From positions 1 through 64,000 of the forward strand of contig JAFSTO010000033.1 of the NCBI GenBank assembly GCA_017450435.1: a DNA stretch of 64,000 nucleotides. The letters are read 5' to 3'. Shown here one piece after another: positions 52,024-63,266 of the stretch (position 1 is its first letter; each line of letters begins with the position of its first letter). The position numbers and the translations under genes were made by a program. Below the pieces are notes generated by a model, which was not told the origin of the DNA, ran no database searches, and saw nothing but the letters and a program-made list of their open reading frames with translations. Source of the stretch: Paludibacteraceae bacterium. GTDB taxonomy: Bacteria > Bacteroidota > Bacteroidia > Bacteroidales > Paludibacteraceae.

Positions 52024-52500
52024 ATGAGAAAAGCTAAACCAAAGAAACGTGTGATCCTGCCGGATCCAGTGTTCGGAGAAGTGATGGTGGCAAAATTTGT
52101 TAACCACCTGATGCTTGACGGAAAGAAAAACACCGCTTACTCGGTGTTCTATTCCGCTTTGGAGACTGTTGGCCAGAAGATGGCAGCTGCCGAAAAGCCG
52201 GCGCTGGACATCTGGAAACAGGCTCTTGACAATATCACTCCGCTTGTGGAGGTTAAGAGCCGCCGTATAGGCGGTGCTACTTTCCAGGTGCCTATGGAGA
52301 TTCGTGCCGACCGTAAACAGTCGATAGCGATGAAGAACATGATTAACTTCGCACGCAAGCGCGGCGGTCACTCCATGGCAGAGAAACTGGCAGCAGAGAT
52401 CATGGATGCTTTCAATAACCAAGGTGGTGCCTTCAAACGTAAGGAGGATATGCACCGCATGGCTGAGGCAAACCGCGCTTTCGCACATTTCCGTTTTTAA
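52024..52500 (+). CDS. rpsG: 30S ribosomal protein S7
   Basis: 158 residues. Primary 16S rRNA binding protein of the 30S head. Recognised by [34 protein letters not shown] and the [15 protein letters not shown] segment, ending with the [15 protein letters not shown] tail. It is followed by fusA after 34 nt. Confidence 0.98.
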   Translation: MRKAKPKKRVILPDPVFGEVMVAKFVNHLMLDGKKNTAYSVFYSALETVGQKMAAAEKPALDIWKQALDNITPLVEVKSRRIGGATFQVPMEIRADRKQSIAMKNMINFARKRGGHSMAEKLAAEIMDAFNNQGGAFKRKEDMHRMAEANRAFAHFRF

Positions 52501-52534
52501 GGATTAATAAAATAGGTATTAGTTATTTAAGAAA

Positions 52535-54652
52535 ATGGCAAAGCACGATTTACATTTCAATCGCAACATCGGCATCATGGCTCACATTGATGCCGGTAAG
52601 ACCACTACATCAGAGCGTATCCTTTTCTACACCGGCTTGACACACAAGATCGGCGAGGTGCACGATGGTGCTGCTACCATGGACTGGATGGAGCAGGAGC
52701 AGGAGCGTGGTATAACCATCACCTCTGCTGCTACCACCGCCTATTGGAACTATGAGGGGCAGAAGTACAAGTTCAACCTTATTGACACTCCGGGGCACGT
52801 CGATTTCACTGCTGAGGTGGAGCGCTCGCTCCGTATTCTGGACGGTGCTGTGGCAACGTTCTGCGCCGTTGGCGGCGTAGAGCCGCAGTCGGAGACCGTT
52901 TGGCGTCAGGCTGACAAGTATAGCGTACCTCGTATATGCTATGTTAACAAGATGGACCGCTCCGGCGCAAACTTCTTCGAAGTGGTGACCCAGATCCGCA
53001 CCGTACTTGGTGCTAACCCCTGCCCGATACAGATTCCTGTAGGCGCAGAGGAGACATTCAAGGGCGTGGTTGACCTTGTTAAGATGAAAGCTATCCTTTG
53101 GCATGATGAGACACAAGGCGCAGAATACTCTGTTGAGGATATTCCTGCTGACCTCGTGGCTGAGGCTGAGGAGTGGCGGGACAAGATGCTCGAGACTTGT
53201 GCTGAGCTTGACGATACGCTGATGGAGAAATACTTCAGCGACCCGTCAACCATCACCGAGGCAGAGATCAAAGCTGCTCTGCGCAAGGGAACACTCTCGA
53301 TGCAAATCTTCCCGGTTATCTGCGGTTCTTCGTTCAAGAACAAAGGTGTGCAGACTATGCTTGACGCCGTATGCGCTTACCTGCCCTCGCCGCTCGATAT
53401 TCCTGAGATTCACGGTACTGACCCGCGTTATGAGAACGAGGAGGTCGTTCGTCACCCTGCTGACGAGGAGCCTCTGACTGCTCTCGCATTCAAGATTGCT
53501 ACCGATCCGTACGTAGGTCGTCTCTGCTATTTCCGCGTATATAGCGGTAAACTGGAGGCCGGTTCGTATATCTACAACCCGCGCTCGGGTAAAAAAGAGC
53601 GTATCTCGCGTATCTTCCAGATGCACTCCAACCACCAGAACCCTGTTGACTTCATCGCCGCAGGTGATATAGGTGCGGGTGTGGGCTTCAAGGATATCCG
53701 CACAGGTGACACGCTCTGCTCAGAAGAGCATCCTATCGTTCTGGAGTCAATCGACTTCCCCGATCCCGTTATCTCTATCTCTGTTGAGCCTAAGTCTCAG
53801 GCTGACCTTGCCAAGCTTGACAATGGTCTGGCTAAGTTGGCGGAGGAAGACCCGACGTTCACTGTTCGCACCGACGAGCAGAGCGGTCAGACAATCATCT
53901 CCGGTATGGGTGAGCTTCACCTTGAGATTATTATCGACCGTCTGAGACGTGAGTTCAAGGTGGAGTGTAACCAAGGTCGTCCTCAGGTGGCTTATCGTGA
54001 GGCTATCACTCAGCCTGTTGAGCTTCGTGAGGTTTATAAGAAACAGTCAGGTGGTCGTGGTAAGTTCGCCGATATCATCGTTCGCGTTGAGCCGGCTGCT
54101 GACGAGGATCCTGCAGGTCTGACCTTCGTTGACGTTGTCAAGGGCGGTAATGTGCCTAAGGAGTTTATCCCGTCGGTACAGAAAGGTTTCGAGGCAGCTA
54201 TGAAGAATGGTGTACTCGCCGGCTTCCCTGTTGACAAACTCAAGGTTACTCTCCAGGACGGTTCGTTCCACCCTGTTGACTCTGACCAGCTCTCGTTTGA
54301 GATTTGCGCACAGATGGCGTTCAAGAACGCTTGTGCTAAAGCTAAACCTGTGCTGATGGAGCCTATCATGAAGGTGGAGGTTGTTACTCCTGAGGAGTCG
54401 ATGGGTGACGTCATCGGTGACCTGAACAAACGTCGTGGTCAGGTGGAGGGTATGGAGACCAGCCGTACCGGCGGACGTATCGTCAAGGCCAAGGTGCCAT
54501 TGAGCGAGATGTTCGGCTATGTGTCGGCTCTGCGTACCATCACTTCAGGACGCGCAACAAGTTCGATGGAGTTCTCGCACTACGCTGAGGTAAGCTCGGC
54601 TATCGCTAAGGCGGTGCTCACTGAAGTGGGCGGTCGTGTGGACTTGATATAA
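52535..54652 (+). CDS. fusA: Elongation factor G
   Basis: 705 residues. The translocation GTPase, with P-loop AHIDAGKTT, switch [15 protein letters not shown] base-recognition motif and the later EF-G domains ([28 protein letters not shown]). Full length and in the usual place after rpsG. tuf does not follow; the next gene is rpsJ. Confidence 0.98.
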   Translation: MAKHDLHFNRNIGIMAHIDAGKTTTSERILFYTGLTHKIGEVHDGAATMDWMEQEQERGITITSAATTAYWNYEGQKYKFNLIDTPGHVDFTAEVERSLRILDGAVATFCAVGGVEPQSETVWRQADKYSVPRICYVNKMDRSGANFFEVVTQIRTVLGANPCPIQIPVGAEETFKGVVDLVKMKAILWHDETQGAEYSVEDIPADLVAEAEEWRDKMLETCAELDDTLMEKYFSDPSTITEAEIKAALRKGTLSMQIFPVICGSSFKNKGVQTMLDAVCAYLPSPLDIPEIHGTDPRYENEEVVRHPADEEPLTALAFKIATDPYVGRLCYFRVYSGKLEAGSYIYNPRSGKKERISRIFQMHSNHQNPVDFIAAGDIGAGVGFKDIRTGDTLCSEEHPIVLESIDFPDPVISISVEPKSQADLAKLDNGLAKLAEEDPTFTVRTDEQSGQTIISGMGELHLEIIIDRLRREFKVECNQGRPQVAYREAITQPVELREVYKKQSGGRGKFADIIVRVEPAADEDPAGLTFVDVVKGGNVPKEFIPSVQKGFEAAMKNGVLAGFPVDKLKVTLQDGSFHPVDSDQLSFEICAQMAFKNACAKAKPVLMEPIMKVEVVTPEESMGDVIGDLNKRRGQVEGMETSRTGGRIVKAKVPLSEMFGYVSALRTITSGRATSSMEFSHYAEVSSAIAKAVLTEVGGRVDLI

Positions 54653-54866
54653 TGTAAAATAATCAGTTATCGGCCGGAAGCTGTCAGCTCGTAAGAGTTG
54701 ACAGCTGAGGGCTGACGGCTGAAAAAAAACAACGCTGAGGCTGATGGCGGAGTGCCGGTAGCCGGAGGCATACATAAAGTAATAAACAACTGCTGTTTGT
54801 GGCGAGGGGGTCGAGCGAATGACTCTTTGGCTACATCCCACAAGCGGCGCTAAACAAAACAAAACA
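54653..54866 (+). other. fusA-rpsJ spacer with heptamer and inverted repeats
   Basis: AGCTGTCAGCTC (54679-54690) can pair with GAGTTGACAGCT (54695-54706) with one mismatch. Heptamers GACAGCT, GAGGGCT, GACGGCT, GAAAAAA occupy 54700-54727. It could act as a processing or regulatory site between the str and S10 parts of the cluster. No gene is supported. Confidence 0.55.
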
Positions 54867-55172
54867 ATGAGTCAAAAAATCAGAATCAAACTGAAAAGCT
54901 ACGACCACAATCTGGTTGACAAGTCAGCAGAGAAGATTGTTCGTACAGTGAAGGCTACAGGGGCTGTTGTTTCAGGTCCTATTCCATTGCCTACACACAA
55001 GCGTATCTTCACCGTTAACCGCTCTACCTTCGTTAATAAGAAGAGCCGTGAGCAGTTCGAACTATCCAGCTACAAGCGTCTTATCGACATCTACAGCTCC
55101 AACTCGAAGACTGTTGAGGCTCTGATGAAACTGGAGCTTGCCAGCGGTGTGGAAGTAGAAATCAAGGTTTGA
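54867..55172 (+). CDS. rpsJ: 30S ribosomal protein S10
   Basis: 101 residues from ATG 54867 ([20 protein letters not shown]); the 16 upstream codons have no family similarity. The [17 protein letters not shown] loop that reaches into the 30S head is present. The 167 nt before rplC hold a possible long-range stem AAGTCCG (55175-55181) with CGGACTT (55236-55242). Confidence 0.97.
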   Translation: MSQKIRIKLKSYDHNLVDKSAEKIVRTVKATGAVVSGPIPLPTHKRIFTVNRSTFVNKKSREQFELSSYKRLIDIYSSNSKTVEALMKLELASGVEVEIKV

Positions 55173-55339
55173 TAAAGTCCGATAATATAGCAAATTAGAA
55201 AACTACCAAAATAGTCAACTAACAAACTATTCCACCGGACTTCGGAAAACAAAACAACAAACAAGAGAGTGCTGCCCTGAGACCTAAACTCTTGGTAGCC
55301 GACTCGAAAGATTAACTAATCATTAACAAAACATTTGAA

Positions 55340-55957
55340 ATGCCAGGATTAATTGGAAAAAAGATCGGAATGACTTCGGTCTTCGGCGCAGACGGAAAAA
55401 ACACTCCCTGCACCGTTATTGAATGTGGTCCTTGCGTTGTAACGCAGATTAAGACTGTTGAGAAAGACGGTTATTCTGCCCTGCAGCTTGGTTTCCTTCC
55501 CAAGACTGAGAAGCACACCAACAAAGCAGAGGCAGGTCATTTCAAGGCAGCAGGCGTTCAACCGATGACCCACTTGGTTGAGTTCAGTGGTTTTGACGAG
55601 GAGCATAAGCTCGGCGACACTATTACTGTTGAACTCTTCAAGGAGAACACTTTTGTTGACGTCGTTGGAACGTCAAAGGGTAAGGGTTTCCAGGGTGTCG
55701 TTAAGCGTCACGGCTTCGGCGGCGTCGGTCAGAGCACACACGGTCAGGACGACCGTCTGCGCGCACCGGGTTCAGTTGGTGCATGCTCCTATCCTTCACG
55801 TGTCTTCCCCGGCTTGCGTATGGCAGGTCACATGGGCGCTGAGCGCGTGACTACACAGAATCTTCAAGTACTGAAAGTTATCCCTGAGTACAACCTCATC
55901 ATGGTGAAGGGTAGTGTACCGGGTTGTAAAAATTCAATTGTTTGCATCAATAAGTAA
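55340..55957 (+). CDS. rplC: 50S ribosomal protein L3
   Basis: 205 residues, [15 protein letters not shown] at the start and the [22 protein letters not shown] loop that reaches the peptidyl transferase centre. Slightly shorter than E. coli L3, as is usual in this phylum. rplD starts 2 nt after its stop. Confidence 0.98.
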   Translation: MPGLIGKKIGMTSVFGADGKNTPCTVIECGPCVVTQIKTVEKDGYSALQLGFLPKTEKHTNKAEAGHFKAAGVQPMTHLVEFSGFDEEHKLGDTITVELFKENTFVDVVGTSKGKGFQGVVKRHGFGGVGQSTHGQDDRLRAPGSVGACSYPSRVFPGLRMAGHMGAERVTTQNLQVLKVIPEYNLIMVKGSVPGCKNSIVCINK

Positions 55958-55959
55958 TT

Positions 55960-56589
55960 ATGGAACTGTCAATTCTTAACATCAAAGGTGAGGATACCGG
56001 CAAGAAAGCCGTCCTCAACGATGCCGTCTTCGGCATTGAGCCCAATGACCACGCCATTTACTTGGATGTAAAACAGTTTATGGCTAACAACCGTCAGGGT
56101 ACACACAAGGCAAAACAACGTTCAGAGATTGCCGGTTCAACCCGCAAACTCGGTCGTCAGAAAGGCGGCGGCGGCGCTCGTCCGGGCGATATCAAGTCTC
56201 CGGTTCGCGTAGGCGGCGGCCGTATCTTCGGTCCCGTTCCTCGCAGCTACAGCTTCAAGCTGAACAAGAAACTGAAGCAGCTTGCTCGCCGCTCAGCTCT
56301 CTCGCTCCGCGCTAAGCAGGAGCAGATAATCGTGCTGGACGCAGTGAAACTTGATGCACCTAAGACCAAGTCTTTCGTAGCAATAGAGAACGCACTGAAG
56401 ATTGCCGGCAAGAAAGTGCTCTTCGTAATGCCTGAGTTCAATGAGAACCTTTTCCTCTCTGCGCGTAACATAGAGAAGGCTAAGGTTATCAATGTAAACG
56501 AACTCAACACTTACGCTATCATGAACTCGAATGTTGTCGTCCTCCTGCCGGAGTCGATAGCTGCTATAGAGAATACGTTAAACGCTTAA
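55960..56589 (+). CDS. rplD: 50S ribosomal protein L4
   Basis: 209 residues with the tunnel-lining loop [19 protein letters not shown] and the [20 protein letters not shown] segment. It lines the exit tunnel with L22. In some bacteria L4 regulates the S10 operon; no leader structure for that was recognised here. Confidence 0.97.
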   Translation: MELSILNIKGEDTGKKAVLNDAVFGIEPNDHAIYLDVKQFMANNRQGTHKAKQRSEIAGSTRKLGRQKGGGGARPGDIKSPVRVGGGRIFGPVPRSYSFKLNKKLKQLARRSALSLRAKQEQIIVLDAVKLDAPKTKSFVAIENALKIAGKKVLFVMPEFNENLFLSARNIEKAKVINVNELNTYAIMNSNVVVLLPESIAAIENTLNA

Positions 56590-56603
56590 AAATGGTCTGA
56601 ATT

Positions 56604-56894
56604 ATGGCAATTATTATTAAACCAATCGTAACCGAAAAGATGACCGGTTTGGGCGAGAAACTCAATCGCTATGGCTTTCGGGTAGAAAGAACTGCCAACA
56701 AACTTGAAATCAAGAAGGCAGTTGAGGAAATGTATAATGTAACGGTAGTGGATGTCAATACACTCATCGTGGCTCCTAAGCTGAAGAAGCGCTACACTAA
56801 GTCCGGTGTTATTTCCGGCAAGTCGGCTTCTTACAAGAAAGCTATCGTGACCGTTGCAGAAGGTGAAACAATCGATTTTTATAGCAATATCTAA
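56604..56894 (+). CDS. rplW: 50S ribosomal protein L23
   Basis: 96 residues. [23 protein letters not shown] and the [15 protein letters not shown] region match L23, which sits at the tunnel exit and docks nascent-chain factors. rplB follows after 2 nt. Confidence 0.96.
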   Translation: MAIIIKPIVTEKMTGLGEKLNRYGFRVERTANKLEIKKAVEEMYNVTVVDVNTLIVAPKLKKRYTKSGVISGKSASYKKAIVTVAEGETIDFYSNI

Positions 56895-56896
56895 AA

Positions 56897-57721
56897 ATGG
56901 CTGTACGTAAATTAAAACCCACTACACCTGGGCAAAGACACAAGATTATAGGTGCGTTCGACACAATTACCGCGAGCGCCCCTGAGAAGTCCCTTGTGTT
57001 TGGCGGCAAGAAGACGGGTGGTCGTAACAACACAGGTAAGATGACCATGCGTTATATCGGCGGCGGACACAAAAGGAAATTCAGAGTAATTGATTTCAAG
57101 CGCAACAAAGATGGTGTACCCGCAACTGTGAAGACTATCGAGTATGATCCGAACCGCTCGGCTCGCATCGCTCTGCTCTTCTATGCTGACGGTGAGAAGC
57201 GCTATATTCTTGCACCTAATGGACTGCAAGTAGGTCAACAGGTTATTTCCGGAGCAGACGTTGCTCCAGAGGTAGGTAATGCTCTGCCAATGGCTGCTAT
57301 GCCGTTGGGTACTCTTATTCACAACATCGAGCTTCGCCCGGGTCAGGGTGCCGCTCTCGTTCGCTCGGCAGGCGTGTTTGCACAGCTCACTTCCCGTGAG
57401 GACAAGTATGCTATCATCAAACTGCCTTCAGGCGAGCTTCGCAAGGTGCTTGCTGCATGCAAGGCTACTGTGGGTGTTGTGGGCAACAGCGACCACGCTC
57501 TTGAGAAGTCAGGTAAGGCAGGCCGCTCACGCTGGTTGGGCAGACGTCCGCACAACCGTGGTGTAACCATGAACCCTGTCGATCACCCGATGGGTGGTGG
57601 TGAGGGCCGTCAGTCAGGTGGTCACCCACGTTCACGTAAGGGCTTGCTCGCTAAGGGCTACAAGACTCGTGCTCCAAAGAAGCAGAGCAACAAGCTCATA
57701 ATCGAAAGACGTAAAAAATAA
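56897..57721 (+). CDS. rplB: 50S ribosomal protein L2
   Basis: 274 residues, full length. [18 protein letters not shown], the SH3-like core and the C-terminal [20 protein letters not shown] with the conserved histidine near the peptidyl transferase centre are present. Confidence 0.98.
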   Translation: MAVRKLKPTTPGQRHKIIGAFDTITASAPEKSLVFGGKKTGGRNNTGKMTMRYIGGGHKRKFRVIDFKRNKDGVPATVKTIEYDPNRSARIALLFYADGEKRYILAPNGLQVGQQVISGADVAPEVGNALPMAAMPLGTLIHNIELRPGQGAALVRSAGVFAQLTSREDKYAIIKLPSGELRKVLAACKATVGVVGNSDHALEKSGKAGRSRWLGRRPHNRGVTMNPVDHPMGGGEGRQSGGHPRSRKGLLAKGYKTRAPKKQSNKLIIERRKK

Positions 57722-57744
57722 CCTACTAAATTAAGGAATTAACT

Positions 57745-58011
57745 ATGAGTCGTTCATTAAAAAAAGGACCGTACATCGAGCTGAAACTCGAGAAGAAAGT
57801 GCTCGACATGAATGAGAGCGGCAAAAAAGCTGTCATCAAGACATGGTCGCGTGCATCGATGATTTCACCTGATTTTGTAGGTCACACTATCGCAGTTCAC
57901 AATGGAAACAAGTTTATCCCTGTGTACGTTACGGAGAACATGGTCGGTCACAAACTCGGTGAGTTTGCTCCTACCCGTATCTTCCGCGGTCACTCGGGTA
58001 ACCGCAAGTAA
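57745..58011 (+). CDS. rpsS: 30S ribosomal protein S19
   Basis: 88 residues. [18 protein letters not shown] and [20 protein letters not shown] are diagnostic, ending [17 protein letters not shown]. Binds 16S rRNA with S13 in the 30S head. Confidence 0.98.
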   Translation: MSRSLKKGPYIELKLEKKVLDMNESGKKAVIKTWSRASMISPDFVGHTIAVHNGNKFIPVYVTENMVGHKLGEFAPTRIFRGHSGNRK

Positions 58012-58060
58012 TCCATTGTACAATTCATTTCATTAACAACATTAAAGAAAGAACACAACA

Positions 58061-58474
58061 ATGGGTGCTAGAAAACATAACTCAGCCGAAGCAAGAAAAG
58101 AGAACAAAAAGACTCTTTACTTCGCCAAACTCATGAATTGCCCGTCTTCTCCGCGCAAGATGCGCCTGGTGGCAGACATGATTCGCGGCAAGGAGGTAAA
58201 CTTGGCTCTTGGCGCACTGAAGTTCTCTACCAAAGAGGCTTCTCGCAAACTTTACACCCTTCTCAAGTCTGCTATCTCCAACTGGGAGCAGAAGACCGGC
58301 AAGAAAGCCGATGAGGAGGTACTGTATGTAACAGAGATTTTCGTTGACGGAGCCGGTTCGCTCAAGCGTCTTCGTCCTGCTCCGCAGGGCCGCGGCTACA
58401 GAATCCGCAAACGTTCAAATCACGTTACTGTATTTGTTGACACTAAAGTTGAAGTTACTAACGAACAAAACTAA
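58061..58474 (+). CDS. rplV: 50S ribosomal protein L22
   Basis: 137 residues, with [20 protein letters not shown], the [20 protein letters not shown] hairpin that lines the exit tunnel, and a short C-terminal extension typical of Bacteroidetes. Confidence 0.97.
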   Translation: MGARKHNSAEARKENKKTLYFAKLMNCPSSPRKMRLVADMIRGKEVNLALGALKFSTKEASRKLYTLLKSAISNWEQKTGKKADEEVLYVTEIFVDGAGSLKRLRPAPQGRGYRIRKRSNHVTVFVDTKVEVTNEQN

Positions 58475-58479
58475 CTAAG

Positions 58480-59208
58480 ATGGGACAGAAAATCAATCCA
58501 ATCAGTAACCGCCTTGGTATAATCCGCGGTTGGGACTCCAACTGGTTCGGCGGTAAAAGCTACGGAGATACTATCCTCGAAGATAGCAAGATCAGAGAGT
58601 ATTTGAACGCCCGTCTTGCAGAAGCCAGTATTTCTCGTATAGTAATAGAAAGAACTCTTAAACTTGTAACTGTTACTGTCTGCACTGCTCGCCCCGGTTT
58701 CATTATCGGCAAGGGTGGACAAGAGGTTGACAAACTGAAAGAGGAACTGAAGAAAATCACCAAACAGGATGTCCAGATTAACATCTTCGAAGTGAAGAAA
58801 CCTGAGCTTGACGCCGTTATCGTAGGTCAGAAGATTGCTCGCCAGCTGGAGGGTAAGATTGCCTATCGTCGCGCAGTTAAGCAGGCTATTGCTTCAACGA
58901 TGCGTATGGGCGCTGAGGGTATCAAGGTGCAGGTAAGCGGCCGTCTCAACGGTGCTGAAATGGCTCGTAAGGAGATGTACAAAGAAGGTCGTACCCCGCT
59001 GCATACTCTTCGCGCAGACATCGACTACTGCCAGGCTACTGCCGTTACCAAGGTAGGTGCTATCGGCGTGAAAGTGTGGATTTGCCGCGGTGAGGTTTAC
59101 GGCAAACGTGACCTCGCTCCCAACTTCGCACAGAAACCCGAGAACTTCCGTGGCGGCGAGCGCAAAGCCGGCGGTGAGAAAAGAGGCTTACGTCGCAACC
59201 GCAAGTAA
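58480..59208 (+). CDS. rpsC: 30S ribosomal protein S3
   Basis: 242 residues. [20 protein letters not shown], the KH domain with [18 protein letters not shown] and the C-terminal [17 protein letters not shown] are present. Starts 5 nt after rplV. Confidence 0.98.
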   Translation: MGQKINPISNRLGIIRGWDSNWFGGKSYGDTILEDSKIREYLNARLAEASISRIVIERTLKLVTVTVCTARPGFIIGKGGQEVDKLKEELKKITKQDVQINIFEVKKPELDAVIVGQKIARQLEGKIAYRRAVKQAIASTMRMGAEGIKVQVSGRLNGAEMARKEMYKEGRTPLHTLRADIDYCQATAVTKVGAIGVKVWICRGEVYGKRDLAPNFAQKPENFRGGERKAGGEKRGLRRNRK

Positions 59209-59245
59209 GCTGAGTGTTTAACCTTTTTTAGAAGACTAAGTAATT

Positions 59246-59677
59246 ATGTTACAACCAAAGAAAACTAAATTCCGTCGCCAGCAAAAAGGCCGCATCAAAG
59301 GTAATGCGCAGCGCGGCTGTGAATTGGCTTTCGGTGATTTCGGCATCAAGTCTCTCGGGACTGTATGGCTCACCGGTCGCCAAATCGAGGCTGCCCGTGT
59401 GGCGGTAACAAGACATATGCAACGTCAGGGACATGTGTGGATTCGCGTCTTCCCCGACAAGCCTATAACCAAGAAACCGTTGGATGTTCGTATGGGTAAA
59501 GGTAAAGGTAATCCTGAAGGATTCGTAGTACCTTTGGCACCAGGCAGAATCATCTTCGAAATTGACGGTGTACCTTTTGAGGTAGCTAAGGAAGCTCTCC
59601 GATTGGCAGCACAGAAACTCCCAATCACAACTAAATTTGTAGTACGTCGCGATTATGATGCGACCCAAAATGTTTAA
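59246..59677 (+). CDS. rplP: 50S ribosomal protein L16
   Basis: 143 residues with [19 protein letters not shown] and [20 protein letters not shown]. It helps place the A-site tRNA. Its stop codon touches an ATG at 59677, but L29 more likely starts at 59683. Confidence 0.98.
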   Translation: MLQPKKTKFRRQQKGRIKGNAQRGCELAFGDFGIKSLGTVWLTGRQIEAARVAVTRHMQRQGHVWIRVFPDKPITKKPLDVRMGKGKGNPEGFVVPLAPGRIIFEIDGVPFEVAKEALRLAAQKLPITTKFVVRRDYDATQNV

Positions 59678-59682
59678 TGGTT

Positions 59683-59877
59683 ATGAAAGCAAATGAAGTA
59701 AGAGAAATGACAACTGCAGACCTGCAGGAACGTCTGGCAGCAGAGAAAGCACACCTCGTGCAGATGAAGCTGCAACACGCTATTTCGCCGCTCGACAACC
59801 CGTTGCAGATAAGGGACGTACGTCGTGACATCGCACGTATCGCTACGGAACTGCGTAAAAGAGAATTAACCAAGTAA
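59683..59877 (+). CDS. rpmC: 50S ribosomal protein L29
   Basis: 64 residues from ATG 59683 ([18 protein letters not shown]), matching the usual N-terminus; an in-frame ATG at 59677 would add two residues and overlap the L16 stop. Two-helix protein near the tunnel exit, ending [11 protein letters not shown]. Confidence 0.95.
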   Translation: MKANEVREMTTADLQERLAAEKAHLVQMKLQHAISPLDNPLQIRDVRRDIARIATELRKRELTK

Positions 59878-59891
59878 AAACGGATTGTCTC

Positions 59892-60146
59892 ATGGAAAGA
59901 AATTTAAGAAAAGAAAGAGTGGGAGTTGTTACCAGCAACAAGATGGACAAGACCATCACCGTTGCCGTCAAGTGGAAAGAGAAACACCCCATGTATGGCA
60001 AGTTTGTCAATAAGACAAAGAAATATCACGTTCACGACGAGGAGAACACCTGTGGCATCGGCGATACCGTACGTATTATGGAGACCCGCCCCACAAGCAA
60101 AACTAAACGCTGGCGTTTGACTCAAATTATTGAAAGGGCTAAGTAA
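59892..60146 (+). CDS. rpsQ: 30S ribosomal protein S17
   Basis: 84 residues, [20 protein letters not shown] then [17 protein letters not shown]. Primary 16S rRNA binding protein of OB fold. Its stop overlaps the L14 start by one base (TAATG). Confidence 0.97.
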   Translation: MERNLRKERVGVVTSNKMDKTITVAVKWKEKHPMYGKFVNKTKKYHVHDEENTCGIGDTVRIMETRPTSKTKRWRLTQIIERAK

Positions 60147-60511
60147 TGATACAGAATGAATCACGTCTGGTTGTTGCAGACAACAGTGGTGCGAAAGAAG
60201 CACTCTGCATCCATGTGCTTGGCGGCACGGGCAAGCGTTATGCCAGCCTTGGCGACACAATCGTAGTAGCCGTTAAGTCGGTTATTCCTTCTTCTGATAT
60301 GAAGAACGGCACCGTCAGCAAGGCTATTGTGGTACGTGTGAAGAAGGAAGTACGCCGCGCTGACGGCTCATATATCCGCTTCGACGATAACGCATGTGTG
60401 CTCATCAATAATGCCGGTGAGCTTCGCGGAAGCCGTATCTTCGGACCGGTGGCTCGTGAGCTCCGCGCTACGAACATGAAGATTATTTCTCTGGCACCTG
60501 AAGTGCTCTAA
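60146..60511 (+). CDS. rplN: 50S ribosomal protein L14
   Basis: 121 residues. [20 protein letters not shown] and the [20 protein letters not shown] region are the family signature, ending with [11 protein letters not shown]. Confidence 0.98.
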   Translation: MIQNESRLVVADNSGAKEALCIHVLGGTGKRYASLGDTIVVAVKSVIPSSDMKNGTVSKAIVVRVKKEVRRADGSYIRFDDNACVLINNAGELRGSRIFGPVARELRATNMKIISLAPEVL

Positions 60512-60538
60512 ACTATTCACTCTTTAAAAACAAAAGCT

Positions 60539-60847
60539 ATGGCTAAGTTACATATCAAAAAAGGTGATACCGTTTACGTTAACGCAGGTGGCAGCAAGGG
60601 TCAGACCGGCAAGGTGCTGAAGGTGCTTGTTGACGAGAAGCGTGCTATCGTGGAAGGTGTCAACTTGGTTTCAAAAAGTCAGAAACCTAACGCTAAGAAC
60701 CCTCAAGGGGGTATTGTAAAACAGGAGGCTCCGATTCATATCTCCAACCTCAATCCTGTAGAGGACGGCAAACCCGTTCGCGTAGGACGAGTGCTGAAAG
60801 ACGGTAAGTTGGTGCGTGTCTCCAAGAAAACCGGTAAAGAGATTTAA
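60539..60847 (+). CDS. rplX: 50S ribosomal protein L24
   Basis: 102 residues with the KOW motif ([20 protein letters not shown]) and a [18 protein letters not shown] segment ([14 protein letters not shown]). One of the first proteins to bind 23S rRNA in assembly. rplE follows after 2 nt. Confidence 0.97.
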   Translation: MAKLHIKKGDTVYVNAGGSKGQTGKVLKVLVDEKRAIVEGVNLVSKSQKPNAKNPQGGIVKQEAPIHISNLNPVEDGKPVRVGRVLKDGKLVRVSKKTGKEI

Positions 60848-60849
60848 TT

Positions 60850-61392
60850 ATGAATACAGCAAGTTTGAAGCAGGATTACAAGGAGCGTATCGTTCCTGTC
60901 CTGATGAAAGAGTTTGGCTACACTACAGTAATGCAGTGCCCCAAACTTGAGAAAATTGTCCTCAATCAAGGATTGGGTATCGCTGTAGCCGACAAGAAGA
61001 TTATCGAGGTAGCAGTGGCCGAGATGACCGCCATCACCGGTCAGAAGGCTGTGCAGACCGTGAGCAAGAAGGATATTGCGAACTTCCATGTTCGTAAGAA
61101 AATGCCTATCGGCGTGCGTGTCACCCTTCGTGGCGAGCGTATGTACGAGTTCCTCGAGCGTCTCGTCCGCGTGGCTCTGCCCCGTATCCGTGACTTCAAG
61201 GGTATAGAGAACAAGCTCGATGGCCGCGGCAACTACACGCTCGGTATCCAGGAGCAGATTATCTTCCCTGAAATCAATATTGATAACATCACCAAGCTGC
61301 TTGGTATGAATATCACTTTTGTTACAACAGCGAAGACCGACAAGGAAGGCTATGCTCTTCTTCGCGAATTTGGTTTACCGTTTAAAAAGTAA
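60850..61392 (+). CDS. rplE: 50S ribosomal protein L5
   Basis: 180 residues, [19 protein letters not shown] at the start, [19 protein letters not shown] and FPEINIDNI. Binds 5S rRNA in the central protuberance. Confidence 0.98.
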   Translation: MNTASLKQDYKERIVPVLMKEFGYTTVMQCPKLEKIVLNQGLGIAVADKKIIEVAVAEMTAITGQKAVQTVSKKDIANFHVRKKMPIGVRVTLRGERMYEFLERLVRVALPRIRDFKGIENKLDGRGNYTLGIQEQIIFPEINIDNITKLLGMNITFVTTAKTDKEGYALLREFGLPFKK

Positions 61393-61398
61393 GAGACT

Positions 61399-61668
61399 AT
61401 GGCAAAGGAATCAATGAAAGCCCGTGAGGTAAAGCGTGCTAAACTGGTTGCTAAATACGCAGCCAAGCGTGCACAGCTGCTCAAAGACGGCGATTATGAA
61501 GGACTTCAGAGCCTGCCTAAGAATGCTTCTCCTGTTCGTCTGCACAACCGTTGCAAGATCACCGGTCGTCCGAAAGGATATATGCGTCAGTTCGGTCTGA
61601 GCCGTATCCAGTTCAGAGAGATGGCAAGCCAGGGACTCATCCCGGGCGTAAAAAAGGCAAGCTGGTAA
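61399..61668 (+). CDS. rpsN: 30S ribosomal protein S14 (zinc-independent form)
   Basis: 89 residues, the long form without the four-cysteine zinc site. [20 protein letters not shown] and [20 protein letters not shown] are diagnostic. It is followed by an unusually long 249-nt spacer before rpsH. Confidence 0.97.
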   Translation: MAKESMKAREVKRAKLVAKYAAKRAQLLKDGDYEGLQSLPKNASPVRLHNRCKITGRPKGYMRQFGLSRIQFREMASQGLIPGVKKASW

Positions 61669-61917
61669 TATGCGAAAATGCGGGTTTTGGCGGAAAAATT
61701 CTGCCAAAACCCGACATTTTGTCGTTTTACGTTATGTTTTAGGGTATTTGGCACGACTTTTGCCCTAAAATAGTTGTATGGGAAAATTGTGCAAAAATGG
61801 CATGTGACGTGTCATTTTGGCACATTCTTCGTGTGAGAAAAAGGTTGGCTGTATAGAGACAGCGCCTCAATATATAATAAATATTGTCCCGACAGGCGGG
61901 ATCAATTTAACAACATT
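61669..61917 (+). other. Hairpin-rich spacer between rpsN and rpsH
   Basis: No gene. Three stems: CGGGTTTTGGC/GCCAAAACCCG (61681-61691 with 61703-61713), TTTTAGGG/CCCTAAAA (61737-61744 with 61763-61770), AAAATG/CATTTT (61794-61799 with 61813-61818). Then comes a degenerate GTAGAGAC-like palindrome (TATAGAGACAGCGCCTC, about 61851-61868) and CCCGACAGGCGGG near 61888-61900, which resembles the 18-bp palindrome of this window. Confidence 0.65.
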
Positions 61918-62313
61918 ATGACAGATCCAATCGCAGATTATCTGACTCGGCTCAGAAATGCAATCAAAGCCGGCCACCGTGTAGTGGAAGTTCCGGCTTC
62001 GAATCTGAAGAAAGAGATCACGCGAATCTTGTTTGAGAAAGGCTATATTCTCTCATACAAGTTCGTGGAGGATGGCCCTCAAGGCACAATTAAGATTGCC
62101 TTGAAGTATGATCCGGTTAACAAAGTTAACGCCATCAAGTCTTTAACCCGCGTATCAACCCCGGGCCTTCGTCGCTACGTAGGCTACAGGGAGATGCCCC
62201 GTGTGCTGAACGGCCTCGGTATAGCCATCCTTTCCACTTCGAAGGGTGTGATGACCGGTAGAGAGGCTGTGGAGCAAAAGCTCGGCGGCGAAGTTATTTG
62301 CTACGTTTATTAA
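61918..62313 (+). CDS. rpsH: 30S ribosomal protein S8
   Basis: 131 residues, MTDPIADYLTRLRNAIKAGH and the C-terminal GIAILSTSKGVMTGREA motif. S8 is a 16S rRNA central-domain binder and in E. coli represses the spc operon at an RNA site; the stems in the spacer just upstream could matter for that here, but this is untested. Confidence 0.98.
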   Translation: MTDPIADYLTRLRNAIKAGHRVVEVPASNLKKEITRILFEKGYILSYKFVEDGPQGTIKIALKYDPVNKVNAIKSLTRVSTPGLRRYVGYREMPRVLNGLGIAILSTSKGVMTGREAVEQKLGGEVICYVY

Positions 62314-62331
62314 TAATAGGAGGATTACAGT

Positions 62332-62886
62332 ATGTCAAGAATCGGTAAATTACCAGTTGCTATTCCGGCAGGTGTAACCGTCACTGTTGATGCAGAGAAC
62401 GTAGTTACGGTAAAAGGTCCTAAGGGAACCTTGTCACAGGCAGTTAATCCCGTTATCACCGTTAAGGTTGAGGGTGCTGTATGCCACGTTATTCGTCCTA
62501 ACGACGAGAAAGAGAATCGCGCAATGCACGGCTTGTACCGCGCCCTTATCCACAACATGGTTGTCGGTGTAAGCGAGGGCTACAAGAAAGTGCTTGAGCT
62601 TGTAGGTGTAGGTTACCGTGTGGAGAACCAGGGCAATCTGTTGCAGTTGGCACTCGGTTATACTCACCCTATATACCTGATGCTTCCTCCTGAGGTGAAG
62701 GTTGAAACCAAGTCAGAGCGTAACCAGAACCCGCTTATTATGCTGGAGTCTGCTGACAAGCAGCTTATCGGTCAGATTTGCGCAAAGATTCGCTCTTTCC
62801 GTAAGCCTGAGCCTTATAAGGGTAAAGGTATTAAGTTCCAAGGTGAAGTTATTCGTCGTAAAGCTGGCAAGTCTGCTGGTAAGTAA
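62332..62886 (+). CDS. rplF: 50S ribosomal protein L6
   Basis: 184 residues, MSRIGKLPVAIPAGVTVTVD and the C-terminal GQICAKIRSFRKPEPYKGKG signature. Two related domains, near the factor-binding site. Confidence 0.98.
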   Translation: MSRIGKLPVAIPAGVTVTVDAENVVTVKGPKGTLSQAVNPVITVKVEGAVCHVIRPNDEKENRAMHGLYRALIHNMVVGVSEGYKKVLELVGVGYRVENQGNLLQLALGYTHPIYLMLPPEVKVETKSERNQNPLIMLESADKQLIGQICAKIRSFRKPEPYKGKGIKFQGEVIRRKAGKSAGK

Positions 62887-62904
62887 TAAGAAAGGAATTA
62901 AGTT

Positions 62905-63249
62905 ATGAATCAGAAAATAGAAAGAAGACTTAAGATTAAGGCAAAGATTCGTACCCGTGTAGAGGGAACGGCAGAGCGCCCACGTCTGAGTGTGTTCCGT
63001 TCTAATAGCCAGATTTACGCTCAGATAATCAATGACGAAGAGGGCAAGACTCTTGCAGCTGCATCTTCGTTGGCTATCAAGGACAAGCTCACCAAGACAG
63101 AAAAAGCCGCTCTGGTAGGTAAGGCTATTGCAGAGGCTGCAAAGAAGGCAGGTGTAGAGGCTGTTGTGTTTGACCGCAACGGTTATCTCTATCACGGTCG
63201 TGTTAAACAATTGGCGGACGCTGCACGTGAAGCAGGTCTGAACTTCTAA
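62905..63249 (+). CDS. rplR: 50S ribosomal protein L18
   Basis: 114 residues with [20 protein letters not shown] and [20 protein letters not shown]. It binds 5S rRNA together with L5. Confidence 0.98.
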   Translation: MNQKIERRLKIKAKIRTRVEGTAERPRLSVFRSNSQIYAQIINDEEGKTLAAASSLAIKDKLTKTEKAALVGKAIAEAAKKAGVEAVVFDRNGYLYHGRVKQLADAAREAGLNF

Positions 63250-63266
63250 TAAACAAGGTAACAGAA

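Noticed and set aside
54653..54866. Missing tuf gene between fusA and rpsJ as an anomaly
   Set aside because: In Bacteroidetes tuf is normally located elsewhere, so this is expected.
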